A DNA stretch of 64,000 nucleotides from Microbacterium sp. Gd 4-13 (GCF_003095395.1 NZ_QEIJ01000001.1:62001-126000), one strand, 5' to 3'; positions 45,299-53,874 are shown, counted from the stretch's first letter. Made by a program: numbers and translations. The notes: a model not told the origin generated them from the letters alone.

Positions 45299-45570
45299 GC
45301 TGCGTCGTGGTCGGTGGTGAGAAGTTCGGCGAGGGCGTCGACCGTCGCCTCGGCGTGGGGGCCGTCGGCGGTGAGCGTGACGTAGTCGCCCTGATCGAGC
45401 CCGAGGGCGATCACCCCGAGGATGCTGGCGGCGTTCACCGGGGCACCCGCGTCCTTGGCGATCGTGACGGGGATGCCGGAGTCCTTCGCCGCCTTCGCGA
45501 ACAGCTTCGCGGGGCGGGCGTGCAGTCCGTGGGACGAGCCGATCCTCACCGTCCGGGTGATCTGGGGCAT
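45295..45570 (-). CDS. ptsH: HPr phosphocarrier protein
   Basis: A 91-residue HPr with the phospho-His motif GSSHGLHARPAKLFAKAA and the later block NAASILGVIALGLDQGDYVTL, where the Ser equivalent to the Bacillus regulatory Ser46 can be recognised (AAS). Whether it is phosphorylated by a kinase is unknown. AAGGA lies 7-8 nt before the ATG at 45570. Confidence 0.95.
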   Translation of the reverse strand: MPQITRTVRIGSSHGLHARPAKLFAKAAKDSGIPVTIAKDAGAPVNAASILGVIALGLDQGDYVTLTADGPHAEATVDALAELLTTDHDAA

Positions 45571-45583
45571 GGGGGGTCCTTTC

Positions 45584-45922
45584 TCAGGCGTCGAGGGGGT
45601 CGGTGGCGCGTGCCGGGGAGCTCTGCACGGCCTGCTCGACCAGGTCGAGGGTCCGCACGCCGGACAGGTCGGTGAAGACGTCGTCCGGGAGGAGGACGAC
45701 CACGACGCCACGGGCCGCGGCATCCCTCTCGATCCTCTCGAGCGAGTCGGCCATGTGGGGTCCGACCAGCACGATGTCGGCGGCGTCCAGATCGATCGGG
45801 AGCGATCTGTCGGTACCGGCGAACGCGGTGTAGGGAAGGCCGCGGTCATGAGCGGCGTGCCGCACGCGTTGTGCGACGAAGGTGCTTGACGCACCCGCAC
45901 CACAGACCACGAGGATCCTCAT
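45584..45922 (-). CDS. Stand-alone PTS EIIB-like protein (lactose/cellobiose IIB fold)
   Basis: A 112-residue protein beginning MRILVVCGAGASSTFVAQRV, where Cys8 sits in the P-loop of PTS_IIB (lactose/cellobiose) proteins. No matching EIIC is nearby, and MtlA already has its own EIIB, so this is an extra, orphan IIB. It is first gene of the operon IIB-ptsH-ptsI-mtlA-mtlF-mtlD-hydrolase and divergent from mtlR, which suggests it might report PTS phosphorylation to the MtlR-type regulator; that role is inference. GGAGG precedes the ATG. Confidence 0.75.
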   Translation of the reverse strand: MRILVVCGAGASSTFVAQRVRHAAHDRGLPYTAFAGTDRSLPIDLDAADIVLVGPHMADSLERIERDAAARGVVVVLLPDDVFTDLSGVRTLDLVEQAVQSSPARATDPLDA

Positions 45923-46085
45923 CGATCCGCCTCCTTCTCGCCCATTCTTGTGAGAACGCTGGGAGACGACAACCAGGTTCGTTTCCCACCCCCCGGAATG
46001 AACGCTGGTGCGCCGCCGCCCGAGGGGTCGGCGCGTGATTGACTGGGGAGGCTTCCGCGACACGACGGCGGACGTGGAGGAAGAC

Positions 46086-48011
46086 GTGACACGAGCGAGA
46101 CAGGATCGCCTGCTCGCCCTGCTGACCCGGAACGGCGAGTGGGAGACGGCGGCGACACTCGCCGATTCCCTGGGCGTGACGCCCCGGAGCGTCCGGTCGT
46201 ACGTCAACGCCGTCAACGCCCGGGTTCCGCACGGAACGGCGATCGAGTCGGGTCCGTCGGGCTACCGCGCAGGGGCGGATGCGGCGGCGGCCCAGCGCGC
46301 CGGCAGCGCACCCGAGGCGGGCACCCCCCGCGACCGGCTCCACACCCTCGTGCGTGCGCTCCTGGATTCACCCGACGGCATCGACGTGTTTGAGACCGCC
46401 GACGCCCTGCACGTCAGCACCGCCACCCTCGACGCCGACCTGGCTCGGGTGCGCGGGCTTCTCGGCGGCACCGAGCTGACCCTCGAGCGCTCCGCGTCGA
46501 CCGCGCGGTTGCGCGGCACCGAGATGGCGCAGCGGCGGCTGCTGAGCAAGCTCGCCCACGACGAGATGGATGCGGGGCTGTTCGACCTCGCCGCGCTCCG
46601 CCGCACCCTCGGTGAGGGGTCGGTCGGCGCCCGCGCGTTCGGACCGTTCAAGTCCGAGCTCGTCGGGGAGCTGGGGGCGATGGGCTACTTCGTCAACGAG
46701 TTCGGAATCGGCGATGTCGTGATGCACATCGCGATCGCCGCCGACCGGATCACCCGCGACCGTGCGCTCGAACGCGCGTCGACCGACAGCTCCGCCGCCC
46801 ATTCCGAGGTGGCTGGCCTCCTCGACCGTCTCACTCTCCGGCACCTCGGCGTGCAGCTGGGCACGGGCGACCGCGAGCACCTCGCCACTCTCGTGCTCAC
46901 GCGGGTCGTCGCCCCCGGTGCGCCCTCGGCCGATGACGCGCGAGCGCGGCTCGATCCCGAGGTCGAAGCATCCGTCCGCGCCGTCGTCGAGCAGGCGGCC
47001 GCCGACTTCCTCGTCGACATCGCGCACGAGGACTTCATCCTCCGCCTCGCCCTCCACGTGCAGAACCTCCTGCACCGTGCGAGGGAGCAGGCGTGGTCGC
47101 GCAATCCCCTGACGCGCTCGCTGAAGTCGACGTACCCGATGATCTTCGACGTCGCCGTCTACATCGCCAGCGGTCTGCAGCAGAGCCTCGGCATCCCCAT
47201 CCAGGACGACGAGATCGCCTACATCGCGATGCACGTCGGTGGGCGCCTCGAGCGCAGCAGGCGCGCCGACCAGCTGCTGACGGCGACGATCGTGTGCCCC
47301 GGGTACTACGAGCTGCACGAGCTGCTGCGCTCGAGCGTCGACCGCTCGCTCGGCCAGGCCATCGAGGTCGTCGGCGTCGAGACCCGCGTCGATCCCGACT
47401 GGGAGTCGATCGACACCGATCTCGTTCTCTCGACGATCGATCCGGCCCGTCCGAGCGACCGCATCGTGCGCATCCAGCCGTTCCTCACCGACAGCGACGT
47501 GGAACGGGTGCAGGCGGCGGCCGGTCGTATCCGCCGCGGGCGGCGCCTCGCGCGGCTGCGCACCGAGCTCGAGCGGTACTTCGACCCGACCGCGTTCATT
47601 CGCGGCATCGACGCGGCCGAGGGGGAGCCGGGGGTGATCCGCGAGCTCGGATCGCTGCTCGTGGCGCAGTCGGTCATCGACGGCGACTACGTCGAGCGGG
47701 CGATCGATCGCGAGGCGCTCTCGTCGACCGCCTTCACCGACGCGCTCGCCGTGCCCCACGCGATGGACATGACCGCCTCGCGCACGCGGATCGCGATCGG
47801 CATCGCCGATTCCTCGATCCCGTGGGGCGAGGGCCGCGTGCAGGTGGTCGCTCTCGTGGCGTTCAGCGAAACCGACCGCGAGGCGTTCCAGACCGTGTTC
47901 GAGCAGTTCGTCGAGGTGTTCAGCGAGCGCGACAGCGTGCAGCGGATCGTGCGGCGCGGCACCGACTTCGCGGCCTTCCTCGACGAGCTGGTCGCCGTCA
48001 TCGACGGCTGA
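46086..48011 (+). CDS. mtlR: BglG/MtlR-type PTS-controlled transcriptional regulator
   Basis: A 641-residue regulator of the mannitol PTS. Domain order: N-terminal HTH (about residues 5-60, AATLADSLGVTPRSVRSYVNA), second HTH-like segment (about 85-140), two PRDs (about 180-290 and 300-405, with HLATLVLTR and YIAMHVGGRLERS), an EIIB-like domain with Cys in ATIVCPGYYELHELL, and a C-terminal EIIA with ALAVPHAMDMTA. Phosphorylation of PRD, EIIB and EIIA residues would couple activity to mannitol transport. The GTG at 46086 follows GGAGG with 5-nt spacing; the frame open to 46008 lacks a ribosome-binding site. It is divergent from the PTS operon. Confidence 0.93.
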   Translation: MTRARQDRLLALLTRNGEWETAATLADSLGVTPRSVRSYVNAVNARVPHGTAIESGPSGYRAGADAAAAQRAGSAPEAGTPRDRLHTLVRALLDSPDGIDVFETADALHVSTATLDADLARVRGLLGGTELTLERSASTARLRGTEMAQRRLLSKLAHDEMDAGLFDLAALRRTLGEGSVGARAFGPFKSELVGELGAMGYFVNEFGIGDVVMHIAIAADRITRDRALERASTDSSAAHSEVAGLLDRLTLRHLGVQLGTGDREHLATLVLTRVVAPGAPSADDARARLDPEVEASVRAVVEQAAADFLVDIAHEDFILRLALHVQNLLHRAREQAWSRNPLTRSLKSTYPMIFDVAVYIASGLQQSLGIPIQDDEIAYIAMHVGGRLERSRRADQLLTATIVCPGYYELHELLRSSVDRSLGQAIEVVGVETRVDPDWESIDTDLVLSTIDPARPSDRIVRIQPFLTDSDVERVQAAAGRIRRGRRLARLRTELERYFDPTAFIRGIDAAEGEPGVIRELGSLLVAQSVIDGDYVERAIDREALSSTAFTDALAVPHAMDMTASRTRIAIGIADSSIPWGEGRVQVVALVAFSETDREAFQTVFEQFVEVFSERDSVQRIVRRGTDFAAFLDELVAVIDG

Positions 48012-48031
48012 CACCCGGCCGGGCGGCCCGT

Positions 48032-48120
48032 GTTCGGGGCGTCGCTCTTCGGGTTTGGGGCGCGATTCTTCGGCTGGGGCGTGGAATTCCGCGCCCCGAT
48101 GAGAAGATCGCGCCCCGAAC
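48032..48120. repeat. GTTCGGGGCG inverted-repeat element, distal flank of the third AbiEi-like gene
   Basis: An 89-bp element with perfect 10-bp ends GTTCGGGGCG (48032-48041) and CGCCCCGAAC (48111-48120). Inside, TTTGGGGCGCG and CGCGCCCCGA repeat the motif in nested fashion. It lies 21 bp after the mtlR stop and 22 bp beyond the convergent gene's stop. Confidence 0.87.
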
Positions 48121-48142
48121 GGGTCAGCGCGCGGTGTGCGGC

Positions 48143-49126
48143 CTATCGCGGCGGGACGATGCCGAACGAGATCAGGCGTGCGCCGAGGTCGCGCGCCGAG
48201 CGGATGTGCGCCCACCCCCACCGAGCGAACCGGCGCTGGGTGCGTCCGCGGATCCAGTCCTCCCGCTGCTTCTCGGCCAGGAGCACCTGCTCGACGGTTC
48301 GCCCGCTGCGCAGGGCCTCGTCGGTGTATTTGCTCTCGCCGTCGAACTCGCCGAAGGAGTTCACGTCGTCGAGCCCGATGTCGACGAAGTAGTCCTCGCC
48401 CCGCGGCCCCTCGACCCGCACCTGCAGGGAGGGGCGCGCGAACCCCAGCTCGGCGAGCAGGATGCGGCTGACGCTCTCGCCGGGCAGCTGGGCCCGACCG
48501 TCGGCGAACGCGAGGGCGCGTTGCGCCCGCGTCCGGCCGTGGGCGGAGCGCCCGACGACCTCGCGCGCGGTCTCGCGGAACGCCTCCGCGCGATCGGTCA
48601 GGTAGGTGCCCTGCTTCGGATGGGCGACCTGCCGCAGGGCCGCGTCGACCGCGCAGACGGCGGGCGTGAAGCCGGCGGTGCGGGCGATGTCCGCCACGGT
48701 GCGCACCAGGCTCGTGCACGTCAGGTCGCCGACGCCGACGACGTCGCCCGCGGCGAGCTGACCGCGGTGCCGCACGACCCCCGCGGCCGCGCCGGGGCGT
48801 TCGGGGGAGAGGATCGCATCGAGCGTGACCGCATGCCACCCGTAGACGGGCAGCCCGAGGATCGCTGCCGCCGTGAGATGCGAGAACACCGGCGCCACGC
48901 GGCTGACGGCGCAGAGCGCACGCGCGCGCACGACGATGCGACCTTCGGGGGTCAGCATCCGCACGTCTTCGTCTCTCACGTAGACGCCGGGGCGCACCCG
49001 CCTCAGCTCGGACGAGGCCACCATGCGGTCGAGCGCGTGTGAGCCGATGCCCTCATCTGCGAGGTCGCCCCTGCGGAGCAGGGAGACGTCGAACGGCGAG
49101 ACCATGCTCCCGAGCTTCGGCGACAT
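48143..49126 (-). CDS. AbiEi-like protein with PD-(D/E)XK-like C-terminus (third of four)
   Basis: A 327-residue AbiEi-antitoxin-like protein. N-terminal winged helix: IGSHALDRMVASSELRRVRPGVYV (about residues 27-51). A middle AbiEi C-terminal-type domain has APVFSHLTAAAILGLPVYGW. The C-terminus resembles a nuclease core: YFVDIGLDDVNSFGEFDGESKY with Asp249, Glu260, Asp262 and Lys266, which gives a D-x10-E-x-D-x3-K pattern. No toxin partner is adjacent. Starts at ATG 49126 or, less likely, the in-frame ATG at 49105. It has GTTCGGGGCG elements of identical length (89 bp) on both sides. Confidence 0.78.
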   Translation of the reverse strand: MSPKLGSMVSPFDVSLLRRGDLADEGIGSHALDRMVASSELRRVRPGVYVRDEDVRMLTPEGRIVVRARALCAVSRVAPVFSHLTAAAILGLPVYGWHAVTLDAILSPERPGAAAGVVRHRGQLAAGDVVGVGDLTCTSLVRTVADIARTAGFTPAVCAVDAALRQVAHPKQGTYLTDRAEAFRETAREVVGRSAHGRTRAQRALAFADGRAQLPGESVSRILLAELGFARPSLQVRVEGPRGEDYFVDIGLDDVNSFGEFDGESKYTDEALRSGRTVEQVLLAEKQREDWIRGRTQRRFARWGWAHIRSARDLGARLISFGIVPPR

Positions 49127-49199
49127 ACGCCGGCCTCGAGGTCGAGTCCGGTACCCCGGTGGATACTCGTCGTGTCCGGCCGCCTGGGGAGGAAAGCCG

Positions 49200-49288
49200 G
49201 GTCGGGGCGCAGAACTCGCGTCGGGGCGCGGGATTCCCCGCCCCGACCGGAAACCTGCGCCCCGAACCCAGAGATATGTGCCCCGAAC
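49200..49288. repeat. GGTCGGGGCG inverted-repeat element, proximal flank of the third AbiEi-like gene
   Basis: An 89-bp element, the same length as its partner at 48032-48120, running from GGTCGGGGCGC to GTGCCCCGAAC. It contains two direct GTCGGGGCGC motifs and three inverted GCCCCGA motifs, so several alternative hairpins are possible. It ends 31 bp before the phosphohexomutase stop. Confidence 0.85.
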
Positions 49289-49318
49289 CGGAGAGGAACG
49301 CTGGCGCGGGGCGCAGGG

Positions 49319-51031
49319 TCAGCGCACGGCGTCCAGCATCTCGCGGGCGCCCGCGGCGAGCTCCGCGAGGCGTTTGCGCGCCTTCTTCTCGGTCGTCGCG
49401 CGCACGTCGAGGTAGAGCTTCAGCTTCGGCTCGGTGCCGCTCGGGCGCACGATGAGGCGCGAGCCGTCTTCGAGCGCGAAACGCAACACGTCGCCCGGCG
49501 GCAGGTCGCCGAGCCCGTCGCGCAGGTCGTCGACCTGGGATGCTGCGATCCCGCCGACCGTTCGCGGCAGGTCGTCGCGCAATCTCGCCATCATGGCGGC
49601 GATCTCGGCCACGTCGTCGACGCGGATGGAGATCTGGTCGCTCGCGAATGCGCCGAAGGTCTCGCGGAACTCCGCGAGCACGTCGGCGATGGTCTGACCC
49701 TCTTCCCGCGCCTGGCCGATGAGACCGAGCATCGCGATCGCGGCGGAGATGCCGTCCTTGTCGCGCACCGTGCCGGGGTTGACGAGGTACCCGAGGGCCT
49801 CCTCGTACCCGTAGACGAGACCGGGGGCGCGGGAGATCCACTTGAAGCCCGTCAGTGTCTCGCGGAAGCCGAGGCCGTAGTGCTCCGCGATGCGTCCGAG
49901 ACCGGGCGACGAGACGAGCGAGCAGGCCAGCGTCGCCGACGGGTCGCGGGGCACGCCGTTCTCGTCGACGGCAGCGCGGGCCGCCCGCCAGCCGAGCAGC
50001 AGCCCGACGTCGTTGCCGCTGAGCATCCGCCAGCCGCCCTCCGCCGAAGCATCCGGGATCGCCACCGCCAGGCGGTCGGCGTCGGGGTCGTTGGCGATGA
50101 TCAGGTCGGCGGAGTTCTCGCGTGCAGTCTCGTACGCGAGGTCGAGGGCACCGGGCTCTTCGGGGTTGGGGAACGCCACCGTGGGGAACGCGCCGTCGGG
50201 GTGCAGCTGCGCCTCGACAGGGATCGGCGCCGGGTAGCCGGCCGATGCGACGATGCGCGAGAGGGTCTCCCATCCGACGCCGTGCATCGCGGTGTACACC
50301 CAGCGCAGTCCGTGCGCCCCGGCGGGGGCGGGGGAGACGGCCGCGGTCGCAGTGACGTAGGCCTCCACGAGCGACTCGTCGGCGTTGGAGTACCCCACGG
50401 AGCGGGGAAGATCGCCGAGCTCGGTCGTATCGGCGATGCGCTGGATGTGCGCGGCGATCGACGAATCGCTGGGCGAGACGATCTGCGCGCCGTCGTCGTC
50501 GCCGCCGAGGTAGACCTTGTAGCCGTTGTCGTCGGGCGGGTTGTGGCTGGCGGTGACCATGACGCCCGCCGACGCGCCGAGGTGGCGGACGGCGAAGGCG
50601 AGCACGGGAGTGGGGAGCATCCGCGGCAGGAGGATCGCGTGGAGCCCGGCACCGGCGAAGATCTCGGCCGAGTCACGGGCGAACACGTCGGAGTTTCGGC
50701 GGCCGTCGTAGCCGATGACGACCGACGGCGCATCGCCCTCGCCCGCGCGCTCGCGCAGGAACGCGGCCAGGCCCGCGGCGGCTTGCGCCACCAGCACGCG
50801 GTTCATGCGGTTGGGCCCGGCACCGAGCGCGCCGCGGAGTCCGGCGGTGCCGAACGCGAGTCGCTGCGAGAAGCGGTTCGCGAGCTCGGCGGCGGCCGCA
50901 GCATCCGCCTCCTCGGTGCCGCTGATCAGCGTGCGCAGCTCGTCGCGGGTCTGTCCGTCGGGATCCTGCGCCAACCAGGCGCGGGCCGCCTCCAGCAGGT
51001 CGTCGGTGCGCGACGCCGCGTCGGCGCTCAC
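49319..51031 (-). CDS. Phosphohexomutase (phosphoglucomutase/phosphomannomutase family)
   Basis: A 570-residue alpha-D-phosphohexomutase of the PgcA/PGM2-like group. The four signatures are FGTAGLRGALGAGPNRMN, the phosphoserine loop VMVTASHNPPDDNGYKVY, the metal loop IIANDPDADRLAVA, and the phosphate-binding loop IVRPSGTEPKLKLYLDV. Substrates could be glucose-, mannose- or (deoxy)ribose-phosphates. Coupling to the purine nucleoside phosphorylase gene (GTGA overlap) suggests a role in handling the released pentose-1-phosphate; a role feeding ManC is also possible. GTG start at 51031. Confidence 0.92.
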   Translation of the reverse strand: MSADAASRTDDLLEAARAWLAQDPDGQTRDELRTLISGTEEADAAAAAELANRFSQRLAFGTAGLRGALGAGPNRMNRVLVAQAAAGLAAFLRERAGEGDAPSVVIGYDGRRNSDVFARDSAEIFAGAGLHAILLPRMLPTPVLAFAVRHLGASAGVMVTASHNPPDDNGYKVYLGGDDDGAQIVSPSDSSIAAHIQRIADTTELGDLPRSVGYSNADESLVEAYVTATAAVSPAPAGAHGLRWVYTAMHGVGWETLSRIVASAGYPAPIPVEAQLHPDGAFPTVAFPNPEEPGALDLAYETARENSADLIIANDPDADRLAVAIPDASAEGGWRMLSGNDVGLLLGWRAARAAVDENGVPRDPSATLACSLVSSPGLGRIAEHYGLGFRETLTGFKWISRAPGLVYGYEEALGYLVNPGTVRDKDGISAAIAMLGLIGQAREEGQTIADVLAEFRETFGAFASDQISIRVDDVAEIAAMMARLRDDLPRTVGGIAASQVDDLRDGLGDLPPGDVLRFALEDGSRLIVRPSGTEPKLKLYLDVRATTEKKARKRLAELAAGAREMLDAVR

Positions 51032-51861
51032 AGCGCCTCGATGACGCGGGCGAGCAGGGCGGAGATGACGGGCTCGGCCGCACGGCCGGCCTCGAGCACC
51101 TCTTCGTGGCTCAACGGCGTGGTCTGGATGCCGGCGGCGAGGTTCGTGATGAGCGAGAAGCCGAGGACCTCCATGCCCGCCTGGCGGGCGGCGATCGCCT
51201 CCAGGGCCGTCGACATGCCGACGATATGGCCGCCGATGGTCTTGGCCATCTGCACCTCGGCGGGCGTCTCGTAGTGGGGGCCGCGGAACTGGCAGTAGAC
51301 GCCCTCGTCGAGAGTCGGGTCGATCGTGCGGGCGAGGTCGCGCAGCCTGGAGGAGTAGAGGTCGGTGAGATCGACGAAGGTCGCGCCCTCGAGGGGCGAG
51401 GCGGCGGTGAGGTTGATGTGGTCGCTGATCAGCACCGGCTGCCCGGGCGTCCACGTCTCGCGGATGCCACCGGCGCCGTTGGTGAGGATCATGGTGGACG
51501 CCCCGGATGCTGCGGCCGTGCGCACGCTGTGGACGACCCGGCGAACACCGTGGTTCTCATAGAAGTGCGTGCGGGCCCCGATCACGAGCACGTGCGTGCC
51601 CGCGGGGGTGCGGACGCTCCGGAGCGTGCCGACGTGCCCGGCGAGTGCCGGAGCGCTGAACCCGGTGACCTCCGTCGCGGGGAACGATGCGACGGTCTCG
51701 CCGATGAGCTCGGCGGCGCGTCCCCACCCGCTCCCGAGAGTGACGGCGATGTCGTGGCGCTCGACGCCCGTGAGGCGTGCGATATCGGCGGCGGCGGTGG
51801 CGGCGATCGCGAACGGATCGGCCGTGGGGTCATCGAGAGGGTTCTCGGCAGATGAGGACAT
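51028..51861 (-). CDS. punA: Purine nucleoside phosphorylase
   Basis: A 277-residue trimeric-type PNP that cleaves inosine and guanosine with phosphate. The signatures are VTLGSGWGRAAEL (phosphate loop), LAGHVGTLRS, ARTHFYENHG, LTNGAGGI, QFRGPHYETPAEVQM and VGMSTALEAIAARQAGMEVLGFSLITN with the purine-site Asn. It starts at ATG 51861, with TAGAGT 6 nt upstream and no Shine-Dalgarno sequence. Together with add, deoA and cdd it completes nucleoside salvage in this window. Confidence 0.96.
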   Translation of the reverse strand: MSSSAENPLDDPTADPFAIAATAAADIARLTGVERHDIAVTLGSGWGRAAELIGETVASFPATEVTGFSAPALAGHVGTLRSVRTPAGTHVLVIGARTHFYENHGVRRVVHSVRTAAASGASTMILTNGAGGIRETWTPGQPVLISDHINLTAASPLEGATFVDLTDLYSSRLRDLARTIDPTLDEGVYCQFRGPHYETPAEVQMAKTIGGHIVGMSTALEAIAARQAGMEVLGFSLITNLAAGIQTTPLSHEEVLEAGRAAEPVISALLARVIEAL

Positions 51862-51867
51862 GAGCCC

Positions 51868-51873
51868 ACTCTA
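51868..51873 (-). promoter_or_regulatory. Leaderless -10 (TAGAGT) of punA
   Basis: TAGAGT on the minus strand, a 6-nt spacer GGGCTC, ATG at 51861. Confidence 0.55.
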
Positions 51874-51910
51874 GGAATCGCCGCGTTTCGTCGCCACACG
51901 CGACGCGCGA

Positions 51911-51916
51911 CAGAAT
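51911..51916 (+). promoter_or_regulatory. -10-like CAGAAT of the LpdA-like gene
   Basis: CAGAAT, a 7-nt spacer, ATG at 51924. A GGAG in the spacer could instead act as a short ribosome-binding site. Confidence 0.4.
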
Positions 51917-51923
51917 GGAGTAC

Positions 51924-53375
51924 ATGTCCTCCCTCAGCTTCGAGCGAACCCAGCGCGTCGCCATCATCGGCGGTGGCCCCGGCGGTTACGAAGCGGCGCT
52001 CGCCGCCGCCCAGCTCGGAGCCGAGGTGACCCTCGTCGAGCGCGCGAGCGTCGGGGGCGCCGCGGTCATGACCGACGTCGTGCCGTCGAAGACCCTCATC
52101 GCCACGGCCGATGCCGCGGTCGCGATCAAGGGCGCGAGCGCGCTGGGGGTGCAACTGTTCGCGAAGGGCGGCGACGGCAAGCCGCTGCAGCCCGAGGTCG
52201 CCATCAACCTCGCGGCCGTGAACACCCGGCTGCTCTCCCTCGCCCGCCAGCAGTCCGACGACATGCGCGCCTCGCTCGTGGAGGCGGGCGTGCGCATCAT
52301 CTCCGGCCACGGGCGCCTGGAGGGCGATTCCGCCGTCGTGATCGCCACCGAGCAGGGCGGCACCGACTTCGATCGCGTCGAGGCCGACACGCTGCTCGTC
52401 TCAGTTGGTTCGTCGCCGCGCGAGCTGCCCTCCGCAAAGCCGGATGGCGACCGCATCCTCACCTGGACCCAGCTCTACGGCATGCGTTCGCTGCCGAAGC
52501 ACCTGATCGTCGTGGGCTCCGGCGTCACCGGGGCCGAGTTCGCCTCGGCCTACATGAACCTCGGGTCGAAGGTCACGCTCGTCTCCAGCCGCGATCAGGT
52601 GCTCCCCGGCGAGGACTCCGACGCCGCGGCCGTGCTCGAGAAGGTCTTCGAGCGCGGCGGCATGACCCTGCTGTCGAAGGCTCGCGCCGAGAGCGTGGTC
52701 AACACCGGCGACGGCGTCGTCGTGACCCTCGCCGACGGACGCACGGTCGAGGGCAGCCACTGCCTCATGGCGGTCGGCTCGATTCCCAACACCGCCGGCA
52801 TCGGACTCGAGGAGGCAGGCGTGCAGCTGACCTCGTCGGGCAACATCCGGGTGAACCGCGTCGCGCGCACCTCCGTGCCGAACATCTACGCCGCCGGCGA
52901 CTGCACCACGTTCGTGCCGCTGGCCTCGGTCGCCTCCATGCAGGGCCGCACCGCGATCTTCCACGCGCTCGGCGACGTGGTCATCCCACTCGAGCGCCGC
53001 CGCATCTCGGCGAACATCTTCACCGCCCCCGAGATCGCCACCGTCGGCTGGTCGGAGCAGGACATCGCCGATGGGCGCATCGACGGGGTCGTGCGCAAGC
53101 TCCCCCTCTCGGCGAACCCGCGCGCGAAGATGCAGGGCATCAAAGACGGCTTCGTCAAGATCATCGCCCGGCAGGGGAGCGGCACCGTCATCGGCGGCGT
53201 CATCGTCGGCCCCCGCGCGTCGGAGCTCATCTACCCGATCGCGATCGCCGTCGAACGGCGTCTCACGATCGACCAGGTCTCTCGCGTCTTCGCCGTCTAC
53301 CCGTCGCTGTCGGCGAGCATCACCGACGCGACCCGGGCGATGCACGTCGTCGACCGCAACGACCTCGACTCCTGA
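51924..53375 (+). CDS. lpdA: LpdA-like NAD(P)H:quinone oxidoreductase (no redox disulfide)
   Basis: A 483-residue flavoprotein of the lipoamide-dehydrogenase fold. It has the FAD motif VAIIGGGPGGYEAALAAAQLG, the NAD motif IVVGSGVTGAEFASAYMNLG and YAAGDCTTFVPLASVA. Where true lipoamide dehydrogenases have GGTCLNVGCIPSK, this protein reads VGGAAVMTDVVPSK, with both redox cysteines missing, as in mycobacterial LpdA (Rv3303c), which reduces quinones with NAD(P)H. So it is not part of a 2-oxoacid dehydrogenase complex. The ATG at 51924 (MSSLSFERTQ) is preferred over the ATG at 51915. Confidence 0.88.
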   Translation: MSSLSFERTQRVAIIGGGPGGYEAALAAAQLGAEVTLVERASVGGAAVMTDVVPSKTLIATADAAVAIKGASALGVQLFAKGGDGKPLQPEVAINLAAVNTRLLSLARQQSDDMRASLVEAGVRIISGHGRLEGDSAVVIATEQGGTDFDRVEADTLLVSVGSSPRELPSAKPDGDRILTWTQLYGMRSLPKHLIVVGSGVTGAEFASAYMNLGSKVTLVSSRDQVLPGEDSDAAAVLEKVFERGGMTLLSKARAESVVNTGDGVVVTLADGRTVEGSHCLMAVGSIPNTAGIGLEEAGVQLTSSGNIRVNRVARTSVPNIYAAGDCTTFVPLASVASMQGRTAIFHALGDVVIPLERRRISANIFTAPEIATVGWSEQDIADGRIDGVVRKLPLSANPRAKMQGIKDGFVKIIARQGSGTVIGGVIVGPRASELIYPIAIAVERRLTIDQVSRVFAVYPSLSASITDATRAMHVVDRNDLDS

Positions 53376-53464
53376 CGCGAGGCGGCCGCGCGCCGCACCC
53401 GCCGTCGCTGCGTTCCGCGCCGTGCGGCGCGTGGGCGTTCCGCCCTTCGCGCCGCCCGTCGCAC

Positions 53465-53542
53465 TAACTCAGGATGAGAGGGCTGCCTTGTGCGCGACAC
53501 GCCGCGTGGGCGGCCCCTCCCGGGTCCGCCCACCCGTCGCAC
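53465..53542. repeat. Half-copy of an AACTCAGG element
   Basis: TAACTCAGGATGAGAGGGCT opens at 53465 and is followed by about 60 bp that is repeated in the next copy (GCGCGACACGCCGCGTGGGCGG). No closing CCTGAGTT is seen before the next copy starts, so it appears truncated or tandemly duplicated. Confidence 0.7.
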
Positions 53543-53618
53543 CAACTCAGGATGAGAGGGCTGCCCTATGCGCGACACGCCGCGTGGGCGGTTGTGTCGC
53601 CGCGTTCATCCTGAGTTC
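53543..53618. repeat. AACTCAGG inverted-repeat element in the 53.4-54.0 kb block
   Basis: A 76-bp element from CAACTCAGGATGA (53543-53555) to TTCATCCTGAGTTC (53605-53618); the arms AACTCAGGATGA/TCATCCTGAGTT pair over 12 bp. The gene-free interval 53376-53994 holds this, the half-copy at 53465, the tandem repeat at 53701 and the element at 53875; no gene was found in it. Confidence 0.85.
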
Positions 53619-53700
53619 GTGCGGGGAGAGGTCTTCTCCCGGCCGCCGGCCGGCTGGCCTCGGCCGGCTCCGCACGCCCACCCGCGCAGCCGCGCCCAGC

Positions 53701-53751
53701 CGGCGCGCACTCCAGCCCGGCGCGCACTCCAGCCCGGCGCGCACTCCAGCC
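53701..53751. repeat. Three-copy 17-bp tandem repeat
   Basis: Three exact copies of CGGCGCGCACTCCAGCC, followed by a partial copy (CGGCGCG). It lies between two AACTCAGG elements. Confidence 0.92.
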
Positions 53752-53874
53752 CGGCGCGTGGGACAGCCCGGGGGTTGGGGCGGCCCGGCGCGTACCCCGG
53801 CTCCGCACGCCCGCCTGCGCAGCCGCACCCGGTTCGGCGGCCAGACCGCCTCGGTACGCAGGCCGGCACGGCAC

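Noticed and set aside
48143..49126. AbiE toxin-antitoxin system
   Set aside because: There is no AbiEii-like nucleotidyltransferase gene next to any of the four AbiEi-like genes, so a complete two-gene system is not supported here.
51924..53375. Dihydrolipoyl dehydrogenase of a 2-oxoacid dehydrogenase complex
   Set aside because: Both redox-active cysteines are missing and no E1 or E2 gene is nearby.
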